DNA from: Asterionellopsis glacialis
Taxonomy: Eukaryota; Bacillariophyta; Plagiogrammaphyceae; Rhaphoneidales; Asterionellopsidaceae
Length of the DNA: 64,000 bases
NCBI GenBank assembly: GCA_014885115.2
Contig: WKLE02000025.1
Coordinates: forward strand, 1 to 64,000
Direction: 5' to 3'
The notes below the pieces were generated by a model, which was given only the letters and a program-made list of their open reading frames with translations, had not been told where the DNA came from and did not search any database. Position 1 is the first letter of the stretch; the number at the start of each line of letters is the position of its first letter. This document shows positions 51,002-61,850 of this stretch, in pieces. The translations under genes and the position numbers were made by a program.

Positions 51002-53070
51002 CTACTGCAAAGCTCCTTTTTGTTTCAACTCGTTCATCATGCTGAGCTGTTGTCCGAGGCCAGCAGCAGTATTAGCAGCAATTGTTCCAGATGCGGCTGA
51101 ATATAATAGACAAAACAAGTAGTACAGAAGCGAAGTTGACATTGAGCAAGAGATTCGAGGAAAATTTGTGTACGAATATCATTCCAGTTGCAAAAAATAC
51201 TTACCAACTCCTGGAAGGCCAATGCCTGGGAATGTTGTATCCCCACAGGCCAAAAGACCTTTGATATTCGTAGATGCACTTGGCAAATCCCACACATCCT
51301 TTCCTCCACTTGGTGCAGGTCCATAGGTTCCCCGGTATCGTTGATTGTATCGTCGATGAGTTAGTGGTGTTGCTGTCAAGACTATACTGCCCTCACGTTT
51401 CGCTCGTTCACGTACATCAGGTATAACTTTCTCTACTGCTGTCCACAATGCTTCCGCCTTTTCTTCCTTGAATTTCTCGTAACCTTCCTCACGACTATAT
51501 TTTTGGGATGCACTTGAATTTGGACTTGAGCCAACCTTACCATTCTCTTCCTTCTTTTCCATGAATTTGACCCAATCATCAAAGTTTTCACTTGCAGCAG
51601 TGTATGCGTGAACGATATGATACCCTTCGGGTGCTAAACTAGGGTCGAATACTGTCGGGATCGAAATAATCACAAGATTCTGCTCTGCAGTTACATCATC
51701 ATCGAAATTCAGCATTGAATGGTGACACTCCAATTCCCCAAGTCCATCCTTAGGAATACCAAGATGTAAGTGCATAAAAGAACCAGTCATCTCCATTTGA
51801 TCTGCTTGTTGTTTCATTTCTTTTGCAGCCTTTGATACTGGACTATCTTCTAAAGTTTCTGGACTTACACTATCTTGAACAATACGTGCCATATTCCAGA
51901 GAGGTGCATTTGAAACTACGTGTTTTGCCTTAATCTTTCGTCCGTCGTCTAGCACGACACCAACACACTGTGCAGACCCATTCTGTTCCTCAAGAAGCAT
52001 TTGCTCCACTCGACTATTCAAGGAAAGTTTCCCTCCATGATTTTCTAATCCCTTCACAAGAGCCTGGATAAGCGAGTCCATTCCTCCCATAGGGTAATCA
52101 AGCACCGCACCTTTTTTATGCAGATCAGACATTGTGTAAGCCACAGGAGCTGCTTGTGTATGTGCAGCATCTAGTCCTGACAAAGCAAAAGCCAGGTAGT
52201 CAAACCACTTTCGAATAAACGGATCCTTCAAAGAATACAAATCCATGCACTCTGTGAATGGGCCTGTCAGTAAGAGTCCTTTCGACCCAATACTCATGAG
52301 CTTTAGTAGATACGGAGCCAAACTTACGGCAGCACCAATATCAGAACGCAACGCAAATGGAGGAATGTACCCACTTGCCTCAGTCAAACCTCCCTTCTCA
52401 AGTAATTTATCTCTAAATGCTTCGAAAGCTTTCCGTGATTCAACACCCGCTTTTTCCTCAAGTGCTTTTTCAAATTCTCCACCATCACCAGTCGTGAGTT
52501 TGAAGGACTTGCCATCTGCGTAGTCATGCACCTGATATAATACGACATGATAGGTGTTGAAAGTTAGCACAAATAAAGAAAACAATAATGCTGGTTTAAA
52601 TCAAATGATATCTAGTCGAAACTTACAACCCATCCATCATACAAGCACCACTCAATCTCATCACTTGTTCCAACTGCATCAAGGACCTGTCGTAAGGGAT
52701 TCGTGCCCATGGATGAACATCCACTAATTAAACTTGGTCCAGAGTCAAATCGAAAGGGTGTTGTTTTGGAAGCAGAGCTATAACGATCGAAAGAATGAGC
52801 ACACCCCCCAGCGGTATCATGTGCTTCTACACATAAAGTATCTAGGCCATATCGTGCACAAAGAGCAGCTGCAGATAGTCCACCAATACCCGAACCTATA
52901 ACGACGACGTCATATTCATCCTTCGTCGTTGTTTCAATGGGATTTTCTTGAATTGAAGCCTTTCTGACAGTTTGAAAAGGCTTGATAGCTAATGGGTTTA
53001 TTGGGGAAAAGCATGAGGCAATGTCAGCTAGTCCAAGAACAGCAAAAAGTGCTGTTGAGCGGACTATCAT
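51002..53070 (-). CDS. CRTISO-like carotenoid isomerase/oxidoreductase, plastid-targeted
   Basis: Exons 52627-53070, 51205-52531 and 51002-51096 are joined across 95-nt (GTAAGT..CAG) and 108-nt (GTAAGT..CAG) introns, giving 621 aa. The joints restore DGWV-VHDYADGKSFKL and GLPGV-AASGTIAANTAAG. A signal peptide ends ADIASCFSP, an ASAFAP-like plastid signal. The FAD site is VVVIGSGIGGLSAAALCARY followed by CVEAHDTAGGCAHSF; later LSGLDAAHTQAAPVAYTM, DYPMGGMDSLIQALVKGLEN, VVSNAPLWNMARI and LLACGDTTFPGIGLPGVAAS complete the phytoene-desaturase/CRTISO fold. Relatives isomerise or dehydrate carotenoids, including steps towards diatom fucoxanthin, but several paralogues exist and the reaction is not fixed by sequence. 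The initial domain matches CRTISO better than phytoene desaturase by its GGCAHSF. Confidence 0.87.
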
Positions 53071-53448
53071 GGCGGAGGGATGATCAGGAAAACCGTTCTT
53101 TGCGTTCCACTCTCTCTCGCAAAAAATGAGAGCAAAAAGTTGCTGTTACTGTACATGTGCGTCGTCGACAAAACCTGACTCAGTGCTCACGACCATTAGA
53201 GTTAAAGCTCACAGCCAGAAATACGTAGGACTACTCTAGAGTCCTTGTCTATAGAGAGAGGTCATAATAATTAATACAAAAAAAAAGAGAGCAACAAAGG
53301 CTCAACATTAAAAGCCAGTTCAGGAGTAGCAATACTATAGTTGATGACTGTATTTAAATACCATGTGCGCATAAAGCTTTTATGTCAATCTATATTTTAA
53401 AATTTATAGTGAACTAACAAACATACATTCTCTTTTTCAAATTCTTTT
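53071..53448. other. intergenic, CRTISO-like promoter side
   Basis: A spacer between two minus-strand genes. A TGACTCA word lies at 53176-53182, about 110 bp upstream of the CRTISO-like ATG. There is a short A-run near 53278; nothing else is recognised. Confidence 0.45.
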
Positions 53449-56109
53449 TTATTGCTCATGGTTGTTGCTACGCTGAACGCCATGTGGTTCTTGCCATAAT
53501 CGCAGTCCGCCAAACATTGGTCTTGGTGTGTTAACATCAGCATTGACTTCACCAACACCTAGCCTGCCAGACTTTTGCCCACACGATAGCACCCGCCCTT
53601 CATTAGTGACAAAAACTGTCGAATCGTATCCCGCACATACTTGAGAAAGTTTTACCTTATCGGCTTCTTGTGATTCCGAATGATTTGGCTCCAAACTTTG
53701 GTTTGATGGAGTCTGTTTCAATCTCAAATCACGATCTGAAAGAACCCTTTTCCATTCTTTATTGTTTCTTTTTGTTGGATCATTGAATATCTCCGCTGGA
53801 TGAGGAGTCCATATTATGTTTTTACTTTCTGCATCAGGGTTTTCTAAAGGTACCCAACTACCATCAGATCCTTTTGACAGTATTGGTACCTCAGATTCCA
53901 TAGATATATCCACTTCTAGGCCCACTCCATCCTCAGATGGAGTTGTAGACTCGGCAGGGTCGGGTATTGCACCAGCTAATCTTCCGTGGGAATTAGAGCC
54001 CCACAAATATACATCGCCATCCTCAGTCAATGCTGCGACATGCGAGCCTCCAACTGAAATTGACTTGATTCTGGAATCTGGAAATTTTAATTTCGTAGGT
54101 TCTAGAGCGGAAGTCGTGTCCTGCCCAATGCCAAGCAAACCATCCTTGCTTGTTCCAAAGACCGTGCAAGCACCACTCGACGATACGACAAAGGTACAGT
54201 CAGGGCCCAAAGCAACTTGAGCAGGGTACTCAATATTAGATGGAGACTGACACCGTGAAACCGAATTGCCGTGTTCTGTTTTATGTTCATCAAAGGATGG
54301 TGGTATATATGACATGCTCGGCACCATGGTGGGGCAGGAAATTATATCCGAGGATTCACCTTCATATGGTACATCCGAAAGATCAAGACCAAGCGCACCT
54401 TGACTTGCATCACCCCAAGTATACAGTTCAATAGCACCTGATCCTCTTCGGACTAGTGCAGCCGAATGCTTATCGGAAGCTGCAATTTGAAAAATACCAG
54501 CAGGTGGTTCACCTGTGGTGTCTGGCCAAACTTTACAGTGCAGTGCCACTCGACGTGGCAAAAGTACGTCTTCTCCCTTTTGGCCTCGAGTGGAATTCGG
54601 ATTTGCCAGACCAAGTTTCTGATTCGTGTTGTTACCAAATGCGTACAATTGGTGATGATAGTGGTGGTGATGTGCGTTCCCAGAAGTCTCTGACGTTTGA
54701 GATATACTGTCCGAGTCGAACTTATCTTCTGAAACCCCAGCTGGCAACGAGCAACTTCTCTCCAAAGCAATTGGATTTTTGGTACTGGGCTTTCGTCTTT
54801 GTCTCCAACTTCCTACACGTTTTTCATCAGTCTTGACTACAACAAGAGAGTGGTCTACGCCGGCGGCACAAGCAATTGTTTTCCCTCCATTCTCTAGCAG
54901 TGGGGTTACGATTGTAGGATTTGTCACAAAGCCCATCCTTGAACTCCTTTCCTTTGACTTTTTCCCAATTCCAAGTTGACCGTTTGTATTTAGACCGTAC
55001 GCAAACAAGAGAGCATCGGAAGATATGAGCAGAACATGGGATCCCCGTGGATGAGCCGATACTTGGGTTATACGAATTTGTGAAAGGGATGGGAGAAATG
55101 TAGGAACACCGTGCATTAGCATTGGTGGATCTGGTGCCTCCTCTTCATCCTGCTTCTTTTTGGAAGGTACAATACCAATTCGAGGGTTTTGAATGGGCGC
55201 TTCTTCCAGTAAATTCGGAATAGAACTTCGTCTATGGTTCGAAGTTTCAGCATTTGTCGATTTTCCAGCTTCATCTGAACCCTCCATCACAGCTGGTAAT
55301 ATGCTTTTCAGATTTCGTGCTGGTGTGTTTGGTGCCATATCATTGCCCCCCCGTGCAAAATGTGAATAATCAAAACTGGGAATAGGTAACAAAGAATCCA
55401 AACCAGTGGACTCAAAGGAGGATGCTGGATTCAAACCGTCTTCCCCAGGAGATTGTGCTGTTGAGACTACGGTGATAGGTTTGCTGTGCGATTTGTGCTG
55501 TTGCACTTCAGGGGAACCCGCCAATTCTGATGCATCACCCTCTCGAGGAGCTCCACCTAAGAGCCCACCCCTCCTTGGGTTCATTGGGTGCTGAGCGTAC
55601 GAAGGTGGGATAGGTTCTGCCTGATCGATCTGGTCAGCCAGAGGAGCAGCCCCTCCGAGCAGTCTCCCTCTTCTATCATCGGTTACATATCGAGGAATCT
55701 CGTCTTCAATTTGTTTCGAATCATCTACCGTGCACGGACAAAGGTTTCCGCTGTAATGATCGGCAAAGTCACTGCAGGTAGCGCTCAGTGCGTCCCAGCC
55801 AGACTCTTCGTTACCTCCGTCTAGATTAGTGGATGATTTTACTTTGTCCATCCAAACGTTCTGTGCGCGTGAAAGCGCTCTTGACTGATATGCTTTGGAT
55901 GATTCACGACACCGACATACAAGAATATCCCCCGTGGCCGACAGCAGCACTGTTTCGGCTCTACACAGAGCAACCGTGCACGGGGGAGCTCTGGAAGTTA
56001 TTGTAGATTCGGCCCCATAATTTGACTTATTTGACCGTTTCACAGAGTGTGCCCCGCTTGGTGGCAATTGTGGCATCATTGGTGGTGACAACCCTGATCC
56101 TTTCACCAT
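53449..56109 (-). CDS. RCC1-repeat protein with long disordered N-terminus
   Basis: Single exon, 886 aa from the first ATG. Residues 1-330 are mostly low-complexity, with one Cys-rich patch (DILVCRCRESS) and RRG-GLLGGAP-type repeats near 150-190. From ~345 RCC1/BLIP-II-type blades follow: HVLLISSDALLFAYGLNTNG, QLGIGKKSKE, AAGVDHSLVVV, YAFGNNTNQKLGLAN, AASDKHSAALV, YTWGDASQGALGLDLSD, VFGTSKDGLLGIGQDT, VGGSHVAALTEDGDVYLWGS, and CAGYDSTVFVTNEGRVLSCG at the end. Seven blades can be traced, with large spacers (a His-rich AHHHHYHHQ and an acidic spacer). RCC1 itself is a Ran exchange factor, but the family is broad, so function is unassigned. No kinase or other added domain is seen. Confidence 0.85.
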   Translation of the reverse strand: MVKGSGLSPPMMPQLPPSGAHSVKRSNKSNYGAESTITSRAPPCTVALCRAETVLLSATGDILVCRCRESSKAYQSRALSRAQNVWMDKVKSSTNLDGGNEESGWDALSATCSDFADHYSGNLCPCTVDDSKQIEDEIPRYVTDDRRGRLLGGAAPLADQIDQAEPIPPSYAQHPMNPRRGGLLGGAPREGDASELAGSPEVQQHKSHSKPITVVSTAQSPGEDGLNPASSFESTGLDSLLPIPSFDYSHFARGGNDMAPNTPARNLKSILPAVMEGSDEAGKSTNAETSNHRRSSIPNLLEEAPIQNPRIGIVPSKKKQDEEEAPDPPMLMHGVPTFLPSLSQIRITQVSAHPRGSHVLLISSDALLFAYGLNTNGQLGIGKKSKERSSRMGFVTNPTIVTPLLENGGKTIACAAGVDHSLVVVKTDEKRVGSWRQRRKPSTKNPIALERSCSLPAGVSEDKFDSDSISQTSETSGNAHHHHYHHQLYAFGNNTNQKLGLANPNSTRGQKGEDVLLPRRVALHCKVWPDTTGEPPAGIFQIAASDKHSAALVRRGSGAIELYTWGDASQGALGLDLSDVPYEGESSDIISCPTMVPSMSYIPPSFDEHKTEHGNSVSRCQSPSNIEYPAQVALGPDCTFVVSSSGACTVFGTSKDGLLGIGQDTTSALEPTKLKFPDSRIKSISVGGSHVAALTEDGDVYLWGSNSHGRLAGAIPDPAESTTPSEDGVGLEVDISMESEVPILSKGSDGSWVPLENPDAESKNIIWTPHPAEIFNDPTKRNNKEWKRVLSDRDLRLKQTPSNQSLEPNHSESQEADKVKLSQVCAGYDSTVFVTNEGRVLSCGQKSGRLGVGEVNADVNTPRPMFGGLRLWQEPHGVQRSNNHEQ

Positions 56110-57502
56110 GTTTTCGTTCACAAAAGGACGCTGTAGACAAGCACTAGGTCTAAATTACTATCTTTTTGTCCGATCGCAGGCTACAGAACTATTGCTAATC
56201 TTCGAACGGTAAAAAGAATTCTCTCTCTGGTATTTCCCTCCGCAATCACCAAAAGAGTATTTCCAGTGATTACGCCTATTTCTTTACAAATAAAACAACA
56301 AGTGACTCTTCAGGTATAGCAACAAATTTACAAGAACTTTGTCAACAACGTTAACTTCCAGTCTTCTTGATGTGTTGCTCCCTGTGAAGTGGACGCTGCT
56401 TTAGAAGAGAGCAAAAACAAGCTGTACTCAAACTACAGACCTAACTGTAGAGTGAGCGAAGCAAAAAAGCACGCAGGGGATCCCTATGCTTGTATTTAGT
56501 ACAAAGCACTCCAGTACCGAAATGTACGAGGTAGGTCCTAAAAGTACCAAAGAAAGCACGCCACGCAACAAAATAAATTTTCTACAGAGATCAGTAGGGA
56601 AGATTCATGTTCGATACTCTCTCAGATATTATTAGGTAGAATATTGGCTTCAAAATGTTGGAACTCTTTTTCCAACCGCCGAAAAAAAGGCACGGACTTG
56701 AACGGAAATGCAATGCTGCGTTGAGAATTTTCTAGAAATTGGAATAGTAATTTATTGTTTGTTTACAATTCTGAATACATTTCATGAAAAATATTACATG
56801 TGTAAATGTCGCTACTGGGATTGATTGGTATTCGGAATTTAATAATGCGATTAAAGATAAATAAGGATAAGCTTCCAAAATTTGGGAAACAGTATTCAGA
56901 TAGGAATAGTATAAAACTCAACGGTCGGTTGAAAAGAGCCACAATAATTCTCATTCGTGTCTTGCTCACTTTTTCTGTGCAACAGATGACAGACAATATC
57001 ATCCAAATTGAATGTACGCGCGCACTTGCTTCCTCCGACCACGGGTCCCATAAAAAAAAAAAGTGAAAAGTGGAATATCCCACAAACACATGTGTCTGGT
57101 AGGATTAAACACAGTGTATGCAACTGTGTTCGACACCGATCATCATGAAATTCGCGCGCCATTTTTTTCGACATTTTTGTTGCGTGTTGATAGTTGTTGT
57201 CAATCGTCAGTCACCTGACAACCTCTGACATCATCACCGGGGAGGATGTCAATAATTTTCGGGGGCGGAGGGAGGGAAAATCTGGGACTCGAGAAAGTGA
57301 TGGGTGTGAAGTGGGATGAACTGATCTGAGATCGAGATTGCTGCTTGCCTGCGATGAACATATTCCGATTGACCAGAGCACACTGTTTATTTGTTATGCA
57401 TCATTCAATGGATATTGTATAACATCATAAAAGTCTCTATCCATGAATTACTCATCTCAACATGAAAGTGTAAATCAACGAAATGAATACCGAATCGAAG
57501 TA
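56110..57502. promoter_or_regulatory. divergent promoter region, RCC1 protein / rhomboid
   Basis: 1.4 kb between divergent genes. The frames at 56763-57174 overlap on several strands and lack family signal. Short GTACC/GGTAC words occur near 56510-56550. CACATGTGT at 57087 and CG-rich blocks near 57156 are noted without interpretation. Confidence 0.5.
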
Positions 57503-58708
57503 ATGAAACGACCAAGACATCATTCTTCTGTCAGTCACTTATTGAGGTTGTCAATTTTTTTTGGAATTCTTTTTAGCAGTAGCTTGGGTTTCGTATTGCC
57601 ACAAGACTTTGCAGTTACAAAAATTAGCAAAGTAGAGTCGTTATTCAGTGCATCAACTAGCTTGAAGAATCGCGCCGGTAGTAAAACATATTCATCGCAA
57701 CATGGTCTTTTTCATCAACGACGACAAGAAGAATCAAAGAGCCTTTTACGTAATGCAAATTATTGGGAAGGCGATGATCTACGATGGACAGAAAAATTAC
57801 GACGACGGCGTTTGGCATTTAGACGGAGTATGTATAATACTCCAGCACGATCGTGCTTGAAAGCATTGAATTTGCTTGCCTTTCTATATCAAGTTGTAAA
57901 TACTGTGCAATACATTAAATTCAAATATCCATCCTATTGGCCACGAGAATCTGTCAATATGATCATTGATGCCTTACTTGGGAGATCTGCCACAGCCCCA
58001 TTTACAACTGACTTTGCTCACTCTGTCGCATTATCCAGGTATCAACCACATCGATACGTTACGGCAGGATTCTTGCATGGAAACATTTTACATTTGATTG
58101 CAAACTTGGATGCTTTGAATCGTCTCCCACTATGGTTAGAAACAGGGCTTGGATGGCCCTTGTACATCACAACATATATTGTATCCATTATTACCGGAAA
58201 TTATGCTCACACGGTGTCGAGACATAGTCAATTTGATAGGACCCTTTGCTTAGGAGCTAGTGGTGGTATTTGTGGATTGTACGGTCTAATGTTTACAGCC
58301 TTGATGAGAATGGGTAATTCAAGAGCAAGCGCACGAGTTCTTCGAGGAATGGCAACCATGCTACTTTATGGAATTGTCTTTAGTGAGAAGATTAGTAATG
58401 TTTCTCATATTGGTGGTTTTCTAGGTGGGATTCTTGTTGGATTGTTATGTGGACCAACCTACCGGAAGAGTTATACAATGCGACGAAAATGGAGTTTGGA
58501 TGTAGATGCAGCTCCAGCAGATTACCGCGCTGCTATTGGATTTGGAAAGGTACCCACGCGAAATGGGTTGATACCAGTGCGCTTGGTATGGACCTTTGCC
58601 GCATTGTATTTTCTAAGTCAAGCTAGATTTCGAGCAATTCCAGAATTGTTGTTGAAGGGTATTCTTCAACCCGGGACTCTCTCTGGGCGACGACTGCGTT
58701 TCGGGTAG
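57503..58708 (+). CDS. rhomboid-family intramembrane serine protease
   Basis: Single exon, 401 aa from the ATG at 57503. A signal peptide (LLRLSIFFGILFSSSLGF) with LGFVLP at its end suggests plastid targeting; an ATG 60 bp upstream (57443) would place a hydrophilic stretch before it. From residue ~120 the rhomboid core has HRYVTAGFLHGNILHLIANL, LETGLGWPLYITTYIVSIIT, then GASGGICGLYGLM with the catalytic Ser, and VSHIGGFLGGILVGLL with the catalytic His. The six-helix core plus an extra C-terminal helix (~375-395) is usual. Rhomboids cut transmembrane segments. Plastid rhomboids exist in plants, but a secretory-pathway site cannot be excluded. Confidence 0.88.
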   Translation: MKRPRHHSSVSHLLRLSIFFGILFSSSLGFVLPQDFAVTKISKVESLFSASTSLKNRAGSKTYSSQHGLFHQRRQEESKSLLRNANYWEGDDLRWTEKLRRRRLAFRRSMYNTPARSCLKALNLLAFLYQVVNTVQYIKFKYPSYWPRESVNMIIDALLGRSATAPFTTDFAHSVALSRYQPHRYVTAGFLHGNILHLIANLDALNRLPLWLETGLGWPLYITTYIVSIITGNYAHTVSRHSQFDRTLCLGASGGICGLYGLMFTALMRMGNSRASARVLRGMATMLLYGIVFSEKISNVSHIGGFLGGILVGLLCGPTYRKSYTMRRKWSLDVDAAPADYRAAIGFGKVPTRNGLIPVRLVWTFAALYFLSQARFRAIPELLLKGILQPGTLSGRRLRFG

Positions 58709-58898
58709 TAATCAATAGAGTGAAGAACTGAACGGACGCAGAATAAAATATAAGGACACCAACGCTATTGTGCAACGCTATCAAAATGACAGGAAAAAAA
58801 CACTCCACCAAGAAAACCACACATATCATCAATACAAATCTCGCGAAAAAGAGTGGCCATATTTTGAAAGATAATTTTAAAATAAAAAGCGACCCATT

Positions 58899-60806
58899 TC
58901 ATGATAATGATAGGTGTTGTGATGTCATCTCTACCTCGGGGCTGATTTTTGTACGCCCTATGTGTTTAGGACCGTGGACATGATCTTGAACTGTTTGATT
59001 CATTTGGGCCCTTTCTGAATTCTTCTCTGCTTCGCAACGTTCCCACCATTTTGCCATACAAAAGAACAAACACAGATTCCCAAGCATCATGATGGCGCAA
59101 ACATGCATAACGGTGGCTCGATTTAGACTTCTAAATACACTGGAATACAGAGCCCCACCAAAGAAATCTCCAATGGAAACTGTTAGCAAGTAAACAGACA
59201 GTAGGAATGCCTTCATTCTTTCTGGAGAGGTTGCATAGGCAAATTCCAATCCAGTGACAGACAGCAAAATCTCCGCAATAGCCACAATAGTGATCTGTGG
59301 AAGCTGCCAAAAGACATTGACCTTATCTAATCCCTGTTCTTCTCGAGTTTGAATAGTGGTTTCCAAGAAGCCACTTGTAAAAAAGCCAACGGCGCAGAAT
59401 AACATACCTAATCCCATCCTGCGAAGAGGTGAAATGTTCCAACCACGACCTTCCAAAGTAGGATAAATATACCGATCAAAGAGAGGGATAAAGAGCATGA
59501 TTAAAATTGGATTGACCAGGTTCATTTGTTCTGGCTCTAAGCCATGCAGATGCATCCGTGATGCCTGCAGTGTCCATACACTGCCCTGTTGATCGTAAAG
59601 CATCCAAAACATAGGCAGCATCAGCATTATGGGAATCACATGTAAAGCTTGCTCAGCATCACTTCGCTGTTGTTGTGAAACGGACCCATCATGTTCAGAT
59701 TCGCTGCACAAATCGTCATTTGATGCAGTCTCATCGCTAGATTTCAATAAAGTATGGCCATTCTTCCCAAAGCAACGTGAAATTCTTGGGAATTTATTGT
59801 AAAATCTCTCAAGGAGCAACAATCCACACATACGAAATGTGTTTGACAGCGAAGACGATCCTTCCCCAGGTACATGGTGTTTGTACTCTTTCCTCTTGGA
59901 AGGGAATAGCACCATAGCAAAGATCAGGAAAATTGTTGGTGTCAAAAAAGCCATTCCGAAACCATAGTTTGCTTTTATCAGAGGAATGATGAGCGTTGAT
60001 GCAACCGCCCCCACGTTGATGCAAAAATAAAAGTACGCAAAGAACTGTCGAACACGGTCCTTATTGGCCTGATCACTGCTATTCTTTTCATCCTCAATGC
60101 GGCTCGTCTCTAAGTTCTCACTATCTTCAATGACTTGATCAGCTCCAAAAGCAGACACACAAGGTTTAATGCCACCAGTACCAATACAGATCAGTATCAA
60201 CCCAACAAAAGTAAGGGTTCTCCGAAGGTTTATCGGATATGATGTACCCAAAGCTCCTGCAGTTAATATAATCATACCCAAGGCGTACAGAACACCAAAA
60301 TACAATATTGTACGATACCGCCCAAGACTGCCGTCTGCCAGCAGGGCACCAAAGGGAGGCGATGCATATGCCAAACAAGTTACCCAAGCAAAGAGTGCAA
60401 CGGCGGTGGGTTCGTCGTACTCCAACTCATGGATAAAGTAAAGTACAAGAATAGCTCGAAAACCAAAGTAACAGACTCTTTCTGCTGTTTCTGTAACGAG
60501 AATGCATAAGACAACGGGGCTCAACAAATTCGTGGTCTCTTTATTTGTAATGTTCACATCTGATATCGCAGGTTCCATGTCCATCTGTGACAGAACCTTG
60601 TTACGTTTGTGGTCCTCGTTTGGATCACCTGGCAATTCGGAGGAGCTGCTTCGTGCTTTTAGCGGACGCATGTTCACTTCGGCGTCATTACTAGCGGTGT
60701 TAGTGCTGCGATGTCTAATGTGGTCTGGCATAAGTCCATCGTCGTTTTTGTGTTGGTCTTGTGTCCGTTTTGGAGAGAAGAGAAGTCTGTTTTTTATTTT
60801 TTTCAT
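58899..60806 (-). CDS. POT/PTR (NPF-type) proton-coupled peptide or nitrate transporter
   Basis: Single exon, 635 aa. After an ~85-residue cytosolic N-terminus come about twelve transmembrane segments. Family motifs: ETAERVCYFGFRAILVLYF, the E-x-x-E-R proton site, FGADQV after GTGGIKPCVSA (compare F-x-A-D-Q-F), FAYFYFCINVGAVAST, and QGSVWTLQASRM near helix 7. A variable loop between helices 6 and 7 (~335-395) is long and acidic. C-terminal LPQITIVAIAEILLSVTGLE, FAYATSPERMKAF, YLLTVSIGDFFGG complete the fold. Substrates in this family range from di- and tripeptides to nitrate and hormones and cannot be told from the sequence. TGACTCG lies 22 bp upstream of the ATG. Confidence 0.9.
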   Translation of the reverse strand: MKKIKNRLLFSPKRTQDQHKNDDGLMPDHIRHRSTNTASNDAEVNMRPLKARSSSSELPGDPNEDHKRNKVLSQMDMEPAISDVNITNKETTNLLSPVVLCILVTETAERVCYFGFRAILVLYFIHELEYDEPTAVALFAWVTCLAYASPPFGALLADGSLGRYRTILYFGVLYALGMIILTAGALGTSYPINLRRTLTFVGLILICIGTGGIKPCVSAFGADQVIEDSENLETSRIEDEKNSSDQANKDRVRQFFAYFYFCINVGAVASTLIIPLIKANYGFGMAFLTPTIFLIFAMVLFPSKRKEYKHHVPGEGSSSLSNTFRMCGLLLLERFYNKFPRISRCFGKNGHTLLKSSDETASNDDLCSESEHDGSVSQQQRSDAEQALHVIPIMLMLPMFWMLYDQQGSVWTLQASRMHLHGLEPEQMNLVNPILIMLFIPLFDRYIYPTLEGRGWNISPLRRMGLGMLFCAVGFFTSGFLETTIQTREEQGLDKVNVFWQLPQITIVAIAEILLSVTGLEFAYATSPERMKAFLLSVYLLTVSIGDFFGGALYSSVFRSLNRATVMHVCAIMMLGNLCLFFCMAKWWERCEAEKNSERAQMNQTVQDHVHGPKHIGRTKISPEVEMTSQHLSLS

Positions 60807-61310
60807 TTTGTTTGTTTGTGACCGAACTGACTCGTTAAAAGTAACTTTAACTCGAACCTTTAAAGGAATTCGGCACTCCAGAACTTCACAGTGTGACCAG
60901 GATTTTATTCATAGCATCGAAATGAATGTGTTTTCTAATACTCGCTATTCATTTATTACATATTTTGTTATCTCTTACTAATTTCAATTGTTTTTGTAAA
61001 GTATGATTTTACTTCATGGATGCTGTTAATAGCTGCATTATTATTGCCTGAGGGAAACGTTGAAGGAGAAACATCGAAACGTTTTCATCAACATCTACTT
61101 TTGTGAATGTACTGAAACATCTTTATGGATTATTTCAAGCTAGCTAATCATTTTATCTTATATAATGTACATTGTTATATTCTATGCAGACTTTCATCTC
61201 AGGATTTGATTGTATTCTTTCCTAAAAAAGTAATCTTGTGACATACTCTCGTGTATGAAGAGTTATTCGGAATTTGAATGTTGTTTGCAGTATATATTAT
61301 CTGGTCCCTA
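60807..61310. other. intergenic, AT-rich
   Basis: This contains the upstream side of the POT gene and the 3' flank of the small membrane protein. Nothing else is recognisable. Confidence 0.55.
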
Positions 61311-61850
61311 CTACAACAGAAGTTCTTCAGCAGACACGATAAGGAAGGTGCTAAGTATTGGTTGAAAACCCATGATACGCGTCCCACATGTCAAATCATC
61401 CCACCATTTAATTGTAAGAATTAAAGTAAGAATACTTGTTATGCACAAAGCACCACCAATCAAAATTAGATCTTCTAAACCAAATAAAACATCACCCATA
61501 ATATCACCTGTATCAAACAATCGAGGTGCCGCAAAAAGAATAACAATCAAACATGCATGAATGGATAGTAGAGACCAAATCCAATTTGGTTTTGCAGATG
61601 TGTTGACGTTGCTGCCAATTTTGACCATGACTTTGTAAGTGTAGAGTGCAGCGTTTGAATTTGAAATGGTATTTGCTTCTTTGAATGTCTTCTTGAGAAT
61701 CACCGCTCTCACTTTTATCTTTGTTGATCGTGTGGATGTAGACGATGTTTCTTCTTTGAGACTGCAATCGTACATACGTCGAACAACTTGCAGAAAAGAA
61801 TATCGAAAGAATTGTGTCGTGATGCCAGCCGGGTGTCTCAAGTGAAACAT
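61311..61850 (-). CDS. small membrane protein of unknown function
   Basis: From the ATG at 61850 (MFHLRHPAGITTQFFRYSFL) a 179-aa frame runs to TAG at 61311. Residues ~35-85 are Ser/Thr/Lys-rich. Three hydrophobic stretches follow: WSLLSIHACLIVILFAAPRL, LILIGGALCITSILTLILTI and ILSTFLIVSAEELLL. No family is recognised. It is only tentatively a gene: the start is uncertain (an internal Met lies about 25 codons on), an overlapping frame exists in the same strand, and a hidden intron is possible. Confidence 0.42.
   Translation of the reverse strand: MFHLRHPAGITTQFFRYSFLQVVRRMYDCSLKEETSSTSTRSTKIKVRAVILKKTFKEANTISNSNAALYTYKVMVKIGSNVNTSAKPNWIWSLLSIHACLIVILFAAPRLFDTGDIMGDVLFGLEDLILIGGALCITSILTLILTIKWWDDLTCGTRIMGFQPILSTFLIVSAEELLL

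Noticed and set aside
56763..57174. Three overlapping frames in the RCC1/rhomboid spacer
   Set aside because: They contradict each other on both strands and lack any recognisable domain.
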